A stretch of DNA of 64,000 nucleotides from Pseudomonas thivervalensis (GTDB taxonomy: Bacteria > Pseudomonadota > Gammaproteobacteria > Pseudomonadales > Pseudomonadaceae): contig NZ_LHVE01000006.1 in assembly GCF_001269655.1 (NCBI RefSeq), positions 310,001 to 374,000 on the forward strand, given 5' to 3'. A program made the position numbers and the translations under genes. The first letter of the stretch is position 1, and each line of letters begins with the position of its first letter. The notes under the pieces are model-generated. The model did no database searches. It was not told the origin of the DNA and saw nothing but the letters and a program-made list of their open reading frames with translations. Positions 16,345-25,077 of this stretch are shown here, in pieces.

Positions 16345-19300
16345 ATGACCGCCCTCCCCACAGCTGACACTGCCGCCGCATTGGCACAACGGGTCAGCCT
16401 GCAATTCGCCAGCCGCCCGACCTTCGAACAGGTCGCCCAACGCATGCTCGAACAAGCCCTCAAGGAAAAATACCCCTGGCTGGCCCTCGACCTCGCCAAG
16501 ACCCAATTGGCAACGCCAGACGTGGTCGGGCGCGGTTGGCACTTCCGACCGTTCATGGCGTGGGTCCTCGGTTACCTGGCCTTGGGCACACCTCTGGATC
16601 TGAGCCCGCAAGGCAACCTGGATTACTACCTGTCCGAAAACGTTCCCCACCGCCTCTGGTCAGGCAACGAAAAGCTGGACATGAACGTCATCGAAAAAGT
16701 GCTGCTCGAACTGGCCTGGAGCGTGCCGATCGGGCTGAGTGAGGCACTGACCCGCTACTGGAGCGACGACATCGATGCAGGCCCGCCAACCGAGGCGAAC
16801 AACAACATCAGCCGCTGGCAATGGCTCAGCGACACCCTCAAGAACCTGCTGCATATCCGCGCACTGCGACAACCCGGTCTCACCGATCCGGCACGTGAAG
16901 CCCTGGATCAGATGATCCGTTGGCCAGACCGTGGCCGACGCCTGCGTGACAACCGCCAGGCGCCGGTGTACGCCTACAGTCTGGAGACCCAGGTTACCCA
17001 AGGCACCTCCAGCACCCTGCTGATCGGCAGCGACATCCTCCTGGTCCGCACCACCGCGGACGCAACCGTCTTCCTGTTATGCAGCCCCGGCAGCGCCGTA
17101 CGCGCCTTCACCTCCCTGGAAGCGTTCAACCAACATTGGGGCGAACGGATCGCCAGTCGATACCTCGTCGACACCGTTACCTGCCAACGCTACGAGATCA
17201 GCGGCAACGCCTTCGAGATCCAGGCGGCCATGCTGCTGGAACAGCAACTGGCCGACCTCAAGACCGTACAACTGCCCGCTCGGATCGGTCTGCACGACCT
17301 GAAAAAGCTCTACAACGAATTGAGCGACCCGGCCCGCGCGCTGCTTGATGCCCCACGCCTCACGCCCAAAACCTCAGCCCAACTCGAACCGCTGCTACCC
17401 AAATGGCTGCAACAGGCCTCCATCGTCGACCAGACCACCTTCCAGCACCACAGCCTGGTACTGGCCAGCGCCAAGAAACGGCACCAGGGCCAAACCTTTC
17501 TCAGCGACATCAAGGACATCAAGGCTTTCACCGCCGATGCCCTGTTCAAGCGCCTGCAACAAGCCAACGACAGCAGCGCGGACAAGGTGCCGTCCAACCG
17601 ATACCCACCCGACGATGTGGTGCTGACCTTCACCGTGTCCGCAGGGTATCCCGGTACCGTCGGTATCAGCGAAAAACGGAAAATGAGCCTGACCGACCTG
17701 GCCATCCGCAACCTCGTCGCCCGGCCAAGCGGCAGCGTGACCCTCAGCCATCGCCTGGGCCTGGCGCTGCCTGCATGGCTGACGCCGGACTATGTCACCC
17801 GCCGGGACGGGTTGATCGAGCAGGTCGACATTGGCACCACCTACCCTCGTTACCTGCAAGACAAGCTGCTCGGCGATTCCCCCCTGGCGCAGCGGCGTCG
17901 ACAGATGTTCGCCGAGCAGATCCCGGCGCAATTGGCGCTGGAGGCGTTGAAGCAGGTGCTCGCCCATGAAAACGGCATGACTCGCAAAGGCCTGCGGCTG
18001 ATGGAAGCCGTCCTGCAAACCGACGCGCACGACCAACAGGTCGACGGACATCCGGTGGTCATGCGCCACCTGGCCTTGCTGCGCAAGCCCCAGGCCCACC
18101 CCGATGTCGTGACGAACATGTTCATTGTCGAGCCGCAAGACATCACCACCGGCCCGCATGTGCTGTACCGGCCGCTGCATGCGCCGACGTTGCGGGAGTT
18201 CCCCACGCGCCAGGCCTTGTTGCAGGCCATCGCCAGCGCCGGGGAGCTGCAGGACAGCGTCCTGACCTGGCTGTCCGACGCTGCACGCCCGGTGTATGCC
18301 AATGGTGGCTTCCTTGAGCCGCGCATCGTGCGGTTTTTTCCCGGTGACGAGTTTGAGCGGCCCGACAAACCCGTCCCGGCGACGCTCGCCACCGACGACA
18401 GCCACGACGAACTGCTGCAATCGCTGCAAAGCGGCCAACTCATGCAGTACCTCTATGGCTGCAATGCCCTGGCGCTGGTCACCCAGGCCGACCGGGCCTC
18501 GGTCTCCAACAGCGAGAGCCGCTGGGCGGTGTTGCTCGAGGGTGGCAGCCTGTTGTTCAACACGCTGCTGTTTCCCTTGCTGCGGGGCCCGGCCATGACC
18601 ACCGTCTGGCTATGGAACCTGATGGCCAGCGCTCGGAATGACATCCCGGCCCTGGGCAGCGACGACCCGGTGACGCGGGAACTCGCCACCGTCGATCTGC
18701 TGGTCAACCTGGCCCTGCTGGTGAGCCAGTTTCCCGCCGTCGAGGTGCCGGTTCGCGCCGCCCTGCCGGAATCGATCAAGGCCCAGGCGATGCGTCCCCC
18801 GCTACCACGTGCGATCCCCGGACAATGGCCAGCGCCGGCCTTGCCAAGCATTGTCGAAGGCCCCGTTGCCTTGCCTGGCGCCCACGCCGAAGCCGCCAGC
18901 CGGGTCCTGGACTTCAGTTTCGCCAACCCTCGTCACCGCCTGACGCCGGAACAACACACCCGCCTGCTGCGCTTGCAGGCCACGCGCCCGACTGCACTAC
19001 CCGACCCGGTGAGCTACGGGCCTTACAAGGGCCTGTACGTGATCGACAACACCTGGCACGCCGAAGTCGACGGCGCCCTGTATCGAGTCAGCCCGGAAGA
19101 GGATGGCAGCGCAACCATTGTCGATCCGCTCGACCCGAGCAAAAACGGTCCGGCGCTCAAATCGGATACCCAGGGCCACTGGTCCCTCGACCTGCGTCTA
19201 CGCCTGCTCGGCGGTGCGCCCCCCAAGCGCCTAGCGGCGCTGAGTCGTCTGAATACCCAGCGCAGCTTCGAATTGACCACGGAACTGAACCGGCGCATTG

Positions 19301-21045
19301 CCCAGGACGCCGATCTGCAAAAAGCCGTGGACGTCGCCCAGCAGGTCATGACGCGCCTTGAGGAAGGCCCCTACACCGAGGCCCAGCGCGCGCCGAAACG
19401 CAAAGTCTTCCATGACCTGCTTCAAGAGCAGACCGACCTCTATGTGAGCCTGGTCAACAGCGCACCCGAACGGGCCAGCCTGGGTATCGCGCTGGCGCCT
19501 AAATTCATGCGCGGGCTGCTGGAAAACGTGGTGAACAATGGCCGTAAAGCCTTCCTGGTAACGCAAAAGGATTACATCGCCGCCAATGACGCCCATCCCC
19601 ATTTCCTGGGAGAAGATAACGTGGAAGCGGCGCTCACCGATCACCTCGAGAGCTACTTGCAGTTCCTCGATACGTTGAGTGACATCCACGAACGTGCGGT
19701 CCATTGGCTGAAACTCAAGGACGACTACCTGGATCGGCTGTTGAACTTCGATGACGCTGGCGCGGCAGCGTTCGAACGGCTGACCAAAGACCGCCCGCTG
19801 GATGAAAGAAATGTCACCGGCAGCAGAGTCCTGCTGCTGGGCACACTGCCGCTCCTGTCGGTCAAACACCCCGTCTCCGACTTTACCGACAGCCTGCTGC
19901 GCATCGTCAAGCCACTGGGGGAACACATGCGTTCCCAGGCTGAGCTACGCCTTTACGAGCTGTCGCCCTCGGAACAGCTGGCGGTACTGGAAAGCCTGAC
20001 CGAGCACTATGGCAAGGCCTTGGATGGCTTGCAGGGGCTGAAGGTCCTCTATGCCGACGACCTCAACGAAGGCTATTTCGACCGGCTGGTCAAACTGGTC
20101 GACAGCCTTTACCAGGACGCGTCCGGGAGACTGGCCGCGGAACTCAAACCCGAGCCCAAACCACGCAAGCGTGCACCCAAGCACCCCAAGGTATCCGCCG
20201 GGCGTCCGCAGAAAAAGGTGATCAAGACCCGCCACCGCGGTGTCTTGATTGGCGACCTGAAACCGGCCGGCACGACCTTGCCGATTGAAGTCGTCGAGGT
20301 GCGCTCCGAAGCCAATGACGAGGTGATCGCCACCTATTCGCGCCATGACGACGTCTGGGACGTGGTCGAGGTACGCCGACCGACGCCGGCCCCCAAGACG
20401 CGATCGCTCAAGGCGATCAAGGCCGATGCGCGAAAGATCCTCGATGAGTTGGAAGGCCGCCTACGCCACGCTGAAAGCTACAAGAAGCACTGCCGCCATC
20501 CTCAGGAAATCGAGGAAATCATGAACAATGAGGCGGACCGCTTCCGCGCTCTCGCCGCCGAACTCGACCGGGCCTTCAGCGCATCGCCAACCACGCGCAC
20601 GCCGGCCGATCAGGCGCTGGGCAAGCAGCTGTCGGACGCCATTTCCAGGCTGACCACCAAGGGCAGCGCCTTGCGCACCGAGTTGAGCCTGCAATTGCCG
20701 CCCACCGATGGCAACCTGCGGTTCCTGTTCGAGAAAAACCTGATCCAGGTCGCGCTGCTCGGCAAACGCAAGGCCTTGAAAGGCGAGCGCAAGGATTTCC
20801 TCCAGGAGTACGCCGTCAACGACCGGGATGGGTTTCCCCTCTGGTATGCGCACTTCCACTACGAAGCGGCCGACACACCGAAAGCCGACTACAGCGTCGC
20901 GCACCTGAAAACCAAGGAACAACGGCGGGAACACTACCATTCGCTGATCGCCAAGGCGGATAGCCCCTACGCGGTGGTGAATGTGCATCGAGGACAGATC
21001 GGCAAATCCTTGGCCCACGACAAGTTCCTGCCGTTGGCGCCCTGA
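16345..21045 (+). CDS. Giant toxin-like protein (dermonecrotic-toxin/DUF6543-like)
   Basis: A 1566-residue protein with no signal peptide. The part around residues 440-690 (KMSLTDLAIRNL, EQVDIGTTYPRYLQDKLL, TNMFIVEPQDITTGPHVLYR, GELQDSVLTWLSD) resembles, from memory, large Pseudomonas proteins annotated with the DUF6543 or dermonecrotic-toxin domain. Two hydrophobic segments follow (about 731-765 and 781-800), a Pro-rich linker (815-846), a helical region, a Lys/Arg-rich stretch (about 1268-1300) and a C-terminal domain with FPLWYAHFHYEA. No leucine-rich repeats and no NEL ligase CxD motif are present. AAAAGGAC precedes the ATG. No secretion genes or immunity gene lie next to it. Function is not known to me. 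Confidence 0.7.
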   Translation: MTALPTADTAAALAQRVSLQFASRPTFEQVAQRMLEQALKEKYPWLALDLAKTQLATPDVVGRGWHFRPFMAWVLGYLALGTPLDLSPQGNLDYYLSENVPHRLWSGNEKLDMNVIEKVLLELAWSVPIGLSEALTRYWSDDIDAGPPTEANNNISRWQWLSDTLKNLLHIRALRQPGLTDPAREALDQMIRWPDRGRRLRDNRQAPVYAYSLETQVTQGTSSTLLIGSDILLVRTTADATVFLLCSPGSAVRAFTSLEAFNQHWGERIASRYLVDTVTCQRYEISGNAFEIQAAMLLEQQLADLKTVQLPARIGLHDLKKLYNELSDPARALLDAPRLTPKTSAQLEPLLPKWLQQASIVDQTTFQHHSLVLASAKKRHQGQTFLSDIKDIKAFTADALFKRLQQANDSSADKVPSNRYPPDDVVLTFTVSAGYPGTVGISEKRKMSLTDLAIRNLVARPSGSVTLSHRLGLALPAWLTPDYVTRRDGLIEQVDIGTTYPRYLQDKLLGDSPLAQRRRQMFAEQIPAQLALEALKQVLAHENGMTRKGLRLMEAVLQTDAHDQQVDGHPVVMRHLALLRKPQAHPDVVTNMFIVEPQDITTGPHVLYRPLHAPTLREFPTRQALLQAIASAGELQDSVLTWLSDAARPVYANGGFLEPRIVRFFPGDEFERPDKPVPATLATDDSHDELLQSLQSGQLMQYLYGCNALALVTQADRASVSNSESRWAVLLEGGSLLFNTLLFPLLRGPAMTTVWLWNLMASARNDIPALGSDDPVTRELATVDLLVNLALLVSQFPAVEVPVRAALPESIKAQAMRPPLPRAIPGQWPAPALPSIVEGPVALPGAHAEAASRVLDFSFANPRHRLTPEQHTRLLRLQATRPTALPDPVSYGPYKGLYVIDNTWHAEVDGALYRVSPEEDGSATIVDPLDPSKNGPALKSDTQGHWSLDLRLRLLGGAPPKRLAALSRLNTQRSFELTTELNRRIAQDADLQKAVDVAQQVMTRLEEGPYTEAQRAPKRKVFHDLLQEQTDLYVSLVNSAPERASLGIALAPKFMRGLLENVVNNGRKAFLVTQKDYIAANDAHPHFLGEDNVEAALTDHLESYLQFLDTLSDIHERAVHWLKLKDDYLDRLLNFDDAGAAAFERLTKDRPLDERNVTGSRVLLLGTLPLLSVKHPVSDFTDSLLRIVKPLGEHMRSQAELRLYELSPSEQLAVLESLTEHYGKALDGLQGLKVLYADDLNEGYFDRLVKLVDSLYQDASGRLAAELKPEPKPRKRAPKHPKVSAGRPQKKVIKTRHRGVLIGDLKPAGTTLPIEVVEVRSEANDEVIATYSRHDDVWDVVEVRRPTPAPKTRSLKAIKADARKILDELEGRLRHAESYKKHCRHPQEIEEIMNNEADRFRALAAELDRAFSASPTTRTPADQALGKQLSDAISRLTTKGSALRTELSLQLPPTDGNLRFLFEKNLIQVALLGKRKALKGERKDFLQEYAVNDRDGFPLWYAHFHYEAADTPKADYSVAHLKTKEQRREHYHSLIAKADSPYAVVNVHRGQIGKSLAHDKFLPLAP

Positions 21046-21071
21046 TTGTTCAATTCAAGCGGGGGACTCAT

Positions 21072-21216
21072 CGTGGCGAGGGAGCTTGCTCCCGCTGGGT
21101 TGCGAAGCAGCCCTTTCTTTTGTGAGCGCTGCGCACTCAAGCGGGAGCAAGCTCCCTCGCCACAGGGGCCGTGTTTGGGCTGAAAACCTGTGGGAGCGAG
21201 CTTGCTCGCTCCCACA
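21072..21216. repeat. Type A REP pair followed by a full type B palindrome
   Basis: Bases 21072-21164 are an inverted type A pair. Bases 21189-21216 are one compact palindrome of type B (TGTGGGAGCGAG-CTTG-CTCGCTCCCACA). Together they fill the convergent gap between the giant gene and the RND gene. Confidence 0.85.
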
Positions 21217-21247
21217 TGGGTTTGCCACTAGGGCTGTGCTGCGCCCA

Positions 21248-23623
21248 TCAATGCGCAAACAACGAATTGCCCTTCTGCCCCGCCAGCTTCTCGGGCTTGA
21301 TCAGGAACCGCGCCAATGCCGGCAGCAGCCACAGCGCACCGAACATGTTCCACAGCAGCATGAACGTCAGCATCAAGCCCATGTCCGCCTGGAACTTGAT
21401 GGCCGAGAAGATCCAGGTGCACACGCCGATGGCCAGGCACAACCCGGTGAACAGCACCGCCTTGCCAGTGGATTTCAGCGTCTGGTAGTAGGCCTCCTGC
21501 AACGGCAGCCCGGCCCGCAGGAAACTTTCCAGGCGGCTGTAGATGTAGATGCCATAGTCCACGCCGATCCCCACACCCAGGGCCACCACCGGCAAGGTCG
21601 CGACCTTCACGCCAATGCCCATGAACGCCATCAGGGCGTTGCCCAGCACCGACGTCAGCACCAGCGGCAGCACGATGCACAGCGTCGCCGCCCAGGAACG
21701 GAAGGTGATCATGCACATGGTCGCCACGCAGATGTACACCAGGATCAGGATGGTCAGCTCCGATTCCTTGATCACTTCATTGGTGGCCGCCTCGATGCCG
21801 GCGTTACCGGCGGCGAGAATGAACTCCAGGCCATCGCGGTTGTTGTCCTTCGCGAAGTCCTGCACCGCCTTCACCGCGCGGTCCAGGGTCTCGGCCTTGT
21901 GGTCGTTGAGGAACACCAGCACCGGCGCCAGGGAACAGCTGTTGTTGTACAGGCCATCGGCCCGGGCGATGGAGTTGTTCAACACGTCGGGGTTGCGCGA
22001 CAGGGTTTCCCATTTCAGGTTGCCCTCGTTCATGCCCTTGATCATTTGCTTGGACACGGTCACCAGGGAAATCGCCGACTGCACGCCCTCGGTGTTCTGC
22101 ATCTTCCACATCAATTCGTCGATGGGGGCCATGGCTTCATAGCGCGAGCAGCCTTCGGCCTTTGTCTTGACCATCACCACCAGCACATCGGAACTGGTGG
22201 AGTAATTGCTGATGATGAAATTGTTGTCCTGGTTGTAGCGCGAGTCCGGACGCAATTCGGGCGCGCCCTGGTCCAGGTCGCCGATTTTCAGGTTCTGGCT
22301 GTACCAGAGGCCACCGCCAAAGGCGATCACCGCCAGGGCAATGGACACCGGCGCGACCTTGGCGCTGGCGAAGTTCGACAGCAGGCGCCAGAACGGATGT
22401 TCGCGGGTCGCGTCTTTCTTGCTCCGCTCGACCGCACGCTTGCTGATGCCGGCGTAGGAGATCGCCACCGGCAGCAGGATCAGGTTGGTGAACACGATCA
22501 CCGCCACGCCGATGGAGGCGCCGATGGCCAGTTCGCGAATCACGCCGATGTCGATGATCAGCAAGGTGATGAAGCCCACGGCGTCCGCCAGGATCGCGAT
22601 CATCCCCGGCAGGAACAACTGGCGGAAGGTACGCCGCGCCGCCGTCAGGGCGTTGTCCGCCTCGCTGGACTGCAGGGCAATACCGTTGATTTTCTGCACG
22701 CCGTGGGAAATGCCGATGGCGAAGATCAGGAACGGCACCAGCATCGAGTACGGATCCAGGCCGAAACCGGCCGCATGCATCAACCCCAGTTGCCAGACCA
22801 CCGCCACCAGGGTGGTGGTCAACACCGCCACGGTGCTGCGCATGCAGTTAGTGAACCAGTACAGCAGGATCAGGGTAATGACGAAGGCCACGCCGAAGAA
22901 CAGCACCACCATGACCAGGCCGTCGATCAGGTCACCGACTTTCTTGGCGAAGCCGACGATGTGGATTTGCACATTCGGGTTCTGGGCTTCGAACTTGTTG
23001 CGTATCTTGTCTTCAAGCTCGTGGGAGAACTTCCGGTAGTCGAGGGCGAGCAATTTGCCCTGGTCCTGCGGGTCGGGATAGGACTCCAGCAACGGGATGT
23101 CGATGATGCTCGATTTGAAGTCGTTGGCCACCAGGCGCCCGACCTGGCCGGACTTGAGCACGTTGTTGCGCAGCAGGTCGAGGCTGTCGGCCGAGCCGTT
23201 ATAGCTCTGGGGGATCACCTCGCCGCCGGCGAAACCCTCCTCCGTCACTTCGGTCCAGCGCACGCTGGGGCTCCACAACGACTTGAGCCCGGAACGGTCG
23301 ACACCGGAGATGTAGAAGACTTCGTCGTGGATCTGGCGCAGGGTCTCCATGTATTCCTTGGAGAAGATGTCGCCATTGGTGGCTTCCACGGAGATGCGCA
23401 CCGTGTTGCCCAGGTTCGCCAGGTCGTTACGGTGTTCGAGCATCTTCTGGATGAAGGGATGCTCGAGGGGGATCATTTTTTCGAAACTGGTGGAGGGGCG
23501 GATCAGCGTGGCCTGCCAGAACAGGAAAATGCTGACCAGCAGGCAAATGACGATCACTGCCGGGCGGTTGTTGAAAATCAGGCGCTCGAGGAACGTCGCC
23601 TTGTCTTGGTGATGACTGCTCAT
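21248..23623 (-). CDS. RND/MMPL-family exporter
   Basis: A 791-residue inner-membrane protein with the MMPL-type layout: one N-terminal helix (AVIVICLLVSIFLFW), a large periplasmic loop (about 40-235), five helices (about 240-400), a second periplasmic loop and a second set of helices ending at GALWLLPALARFLI. The helix-4 motif GVGIGVDYGIYIYSR is typical of this branch. Such proteins export lipids or hydrophobic compounds without a membrane fusion protein. The YCF48-like gene lies 43 bases upstream and the two are most likely one operon. In many pseudomonads DUF1302 and DUF1329 genes accompany this pair; they are absent here. Confidence 0.88.
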   Translation of the reverse strand: MSSHHQDKATFLERLIFNNRPAVIVICLLVSIFLFWQATLIRPSTSFEKMIPLEHPFIQKMLEHRNDLANLGNTVRISVEATNGDIFSKEYMETLRQIHDEVFYISGVDRSGLKSLWSPSVRWTEVTEEGFAGGEVIPQSYNGSADSLDLLRNNVLKSGQVGRLVANDFKSSIIDIPLLESYPDPQDQGKLLALDYRKFSHELEDKIRNKFEAQNPNVQIHIVGFAKKVGDLIDGLVMVVLFFGVAFVITLILLYWFTNCMRSTVAVLTTTLVAVVWQLGLMHAAGFGLDPYSMLVPFLIFAIGISHGVQKINGIALQSSEADNALTAARRTFRQLFLPGMIAILADAVGFITLLIIDIGVIRELAIGASIGVAVIVFTNLILLPVAISYAGISKRAVERSKKDATREHPFWRLLSNFASAKVAPVSIALAVIAFGGGLWYSQNLKIGDLDQGAPELRPDSRYNQDNNFIISNYSTSSDVLVVMVKTKAEGCSRYEAMAPIDELMWKMQNTEGVQSAISLVTVSKQMIKGMNEGNLKWETLSRNPDVLNNSIARADGLYNNSCSLAPVLVFLNDHKAETLDRAVKAVQDFAKDNNRDGLEFILAAGNAGIEAATNEVIKESELTILILVYICVATMCMITFRSWAATLCIVLPLVLTSVLGNALMAFMGIGVKVATLPVVALGVGIGVDYGIYIYSRLESFLRAGLPLQEAYYQTLKSTGKAVLFTGLCLAIGVCTWIFSAIKFQADMGLMLTFMLLWNMFGALWLLPALARFLIKPEKLAGQKGNSLFAH

Positions 23624-23666
23624 GGGGTCCGCCTTCTTGTTTTTATGCCCGTCTCGCAGGCCTGAC

Positions 23667-24719
23667 TCATTTGCTCAGTTCGGCGCCGGTGGACGTGGTG
23701 GCGCGCACGCCGCCTTGCCCTGCCAGGATCAGGTTGCCGTTGCCTGTCGCCGTGACGGCCGCCACGGAGATTCGGTCCGGGCGGTTGAAGACGCTGAAGG
23801 TCTCGCCGTCATCGGTACTGCGCACCACGCTGCCGCCGTTGCCGACAATCACGATGGAGCCGTCCGGCAACAGCGTGGCGCCGGACAGGCCGAATTCCAG
23901 CGTCCCACGGGCGGCCTTGAGCTCGACCTGCTCCCAGGTGCCGCCAAAATCGGTGGAGCGGTACAGGTTGCCGCGCAAGCCATAGGCCAGCAGTGTCGAA
24001 GGTTGAGCGGTGCCGATGACCCCGAACAGCGAGCCTTCGTACGGGCCTTCGACCTTTTCCCAGGTCTGGCCCCAGTCGGCAGAGCGAAACATGCTGCCGG
24101 CCTCGCCGACAATGAACAGCCCGGCGTCTTTCACCGCCGCGATCGCGTTGAGGTGGAACTGGTCTTCGTTTTCGAGGCGGTCGCTGGCGTCTTCCCAATG
24201 CTTGCCGCCGTCCGTGGTCTCGTAAAGCGCGCCATACGCACCCACGGTAAAACCATTGTTGGCGTCCTTGAACCACACATCCAACAGCGGCGCTTCACGG
24301 GTGAGGTCTTCGAATTGCTTGGTCCAGGTGCTGCCGCCGTCATCGCTGGCGAGGACCTGCGCGTCGTGCCCCACCGCCCAGCCGTGTTTGTCGTCGACGA
24401 AAAAGACTGCGGTGAGCAGTTGGCGGGTCGGCACCTTGGCCTGGGTCCAGGACGAGCCCTGGTCGTCGGAATAGACAATGTGCCCACGATCGCCGACCGC
24501 CACCAGGCGCTGGCCGGCATGGACCACATCGAGCATCAGGGTTTTGCTGGCCTTGGCCGATTCAACGGAATAGATGACATCGGACGTTGACGCCGCAACG
24601 GCCATCACTGGTGCCGACAACACCGCAGAGCCCAGCAGCGAGAGCGCCGAAGCCAGCAACGCGATTCTGCGCAGCATCGGCGGCCGGCAGCGGCCCACAG
24701 CCATGACAGGCTCATTCAT
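23667..24719 (-). CDS. YCF48/BNR-repeat propeller protein, exported
   Basis: A 350-residue protein with a signal peptide (LLASALSLLGSAVLSAPVMAVAA) and repeated Ycf48/Hcf136-like blades: YSDDQGSSWTQ, ASDDGGSTWTK, ETTDGGKHWED, RSADWGQTWEK, RSTDFGGTWEQ, RSTDDGETFSV. It should be a periplasmic beta propeller and is the probable partner of the RND exporter just downstream. ATG 24719 has GGAAAGG upstream and fits the signal peptide; the longer frame to 24803 does not. Its cargo or role is not known. Confidence 0.85.
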   Translation of the reverse strand: MNEPVMAVGRCRPPMLRRIALLASALSLLGSAVLSAPVMAVAASTSDVIYSVESAKASKTLMLDVVHAGQRLVAVGDRGHIVYSDDQGSSWTQAKVPTRQLLTAVFFVDDKHGWAVGHDAQVLASDDGGSTWTKQFEDLTREAPLLDVWFKDANNGFTVGAYGALYETTDGGKHWEDASDRLENEDQFHLNAIAAVKDAGLFIVGEAGSMFRSADWGQTWEKVEGPYEGSLFGVIGTAQPSTLLAYGLRGNLYRSTDFGGTWEQVELKAARGTLEFGLSGATLLPDGSIVIVGNGGSVVRSTDDGETFSVFNRPDRISVAAVTATGNGNLILAGQGGVRATTSTGAELSK

Positions 24720-24927
24720 AGACCTTTCCCCCATTATTATTGTTATGGCTTGGTACGTTGCCGGTCCTGGAGCATAGTCCTGAAACCTGCAATCTAGAGC
24801 CACTTCGGAAGCTGACCTATCCTATCGGGCTTTCGAAAGGTCTGACAATCGACGCCGCGTTATCTTTTGTTAACCGGGGGGGATATCGATCAAGGGTGAA
24901 TCAGAAGACATTCGTGAGGGTGATGGA

Positions 24928-25056
24928 TGTGGCGAGGGAGCTTGCTCCCGCTGGCCTGCGAAGCAGGCCTGATCTTGATTCGTTTCGCCAGTGAAGGCAC
25001 GTAAACCAAGAAAAGGGAGTCCTTCGGCCTCCAGCGGGAGCAAGCTCCCTCGCCAC
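24928..25056. repeat. Inverted REP pair, type A, long spacer
   Basis: Facing type A cores about 85 bases apart. The gap 24720-25077 between the YCF48-like gene and pepN otherwise holds only the presumed promoter of the former; I see no convincing -35/-10 pair or gene there. Confidence 0.85.
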
Positions 25057-25077
25057 GAAAGGCAATGCGCAGCCCAG

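Noticed and set aside
16345..21045. NEL-type E3 ligase or leucine-rich repeat effector
   Set aside because: No LRR pattern and no CxD catalytic motif were found; the few cysteines are in other contexts.
20981..23665. 894-residue plus-strand frame over the RND gene
   Set aside because: Antisense shadow; it starts inside the giant gene and runs over a REP cluster, and its His/Gln/Arg-rich sequence has no domain.
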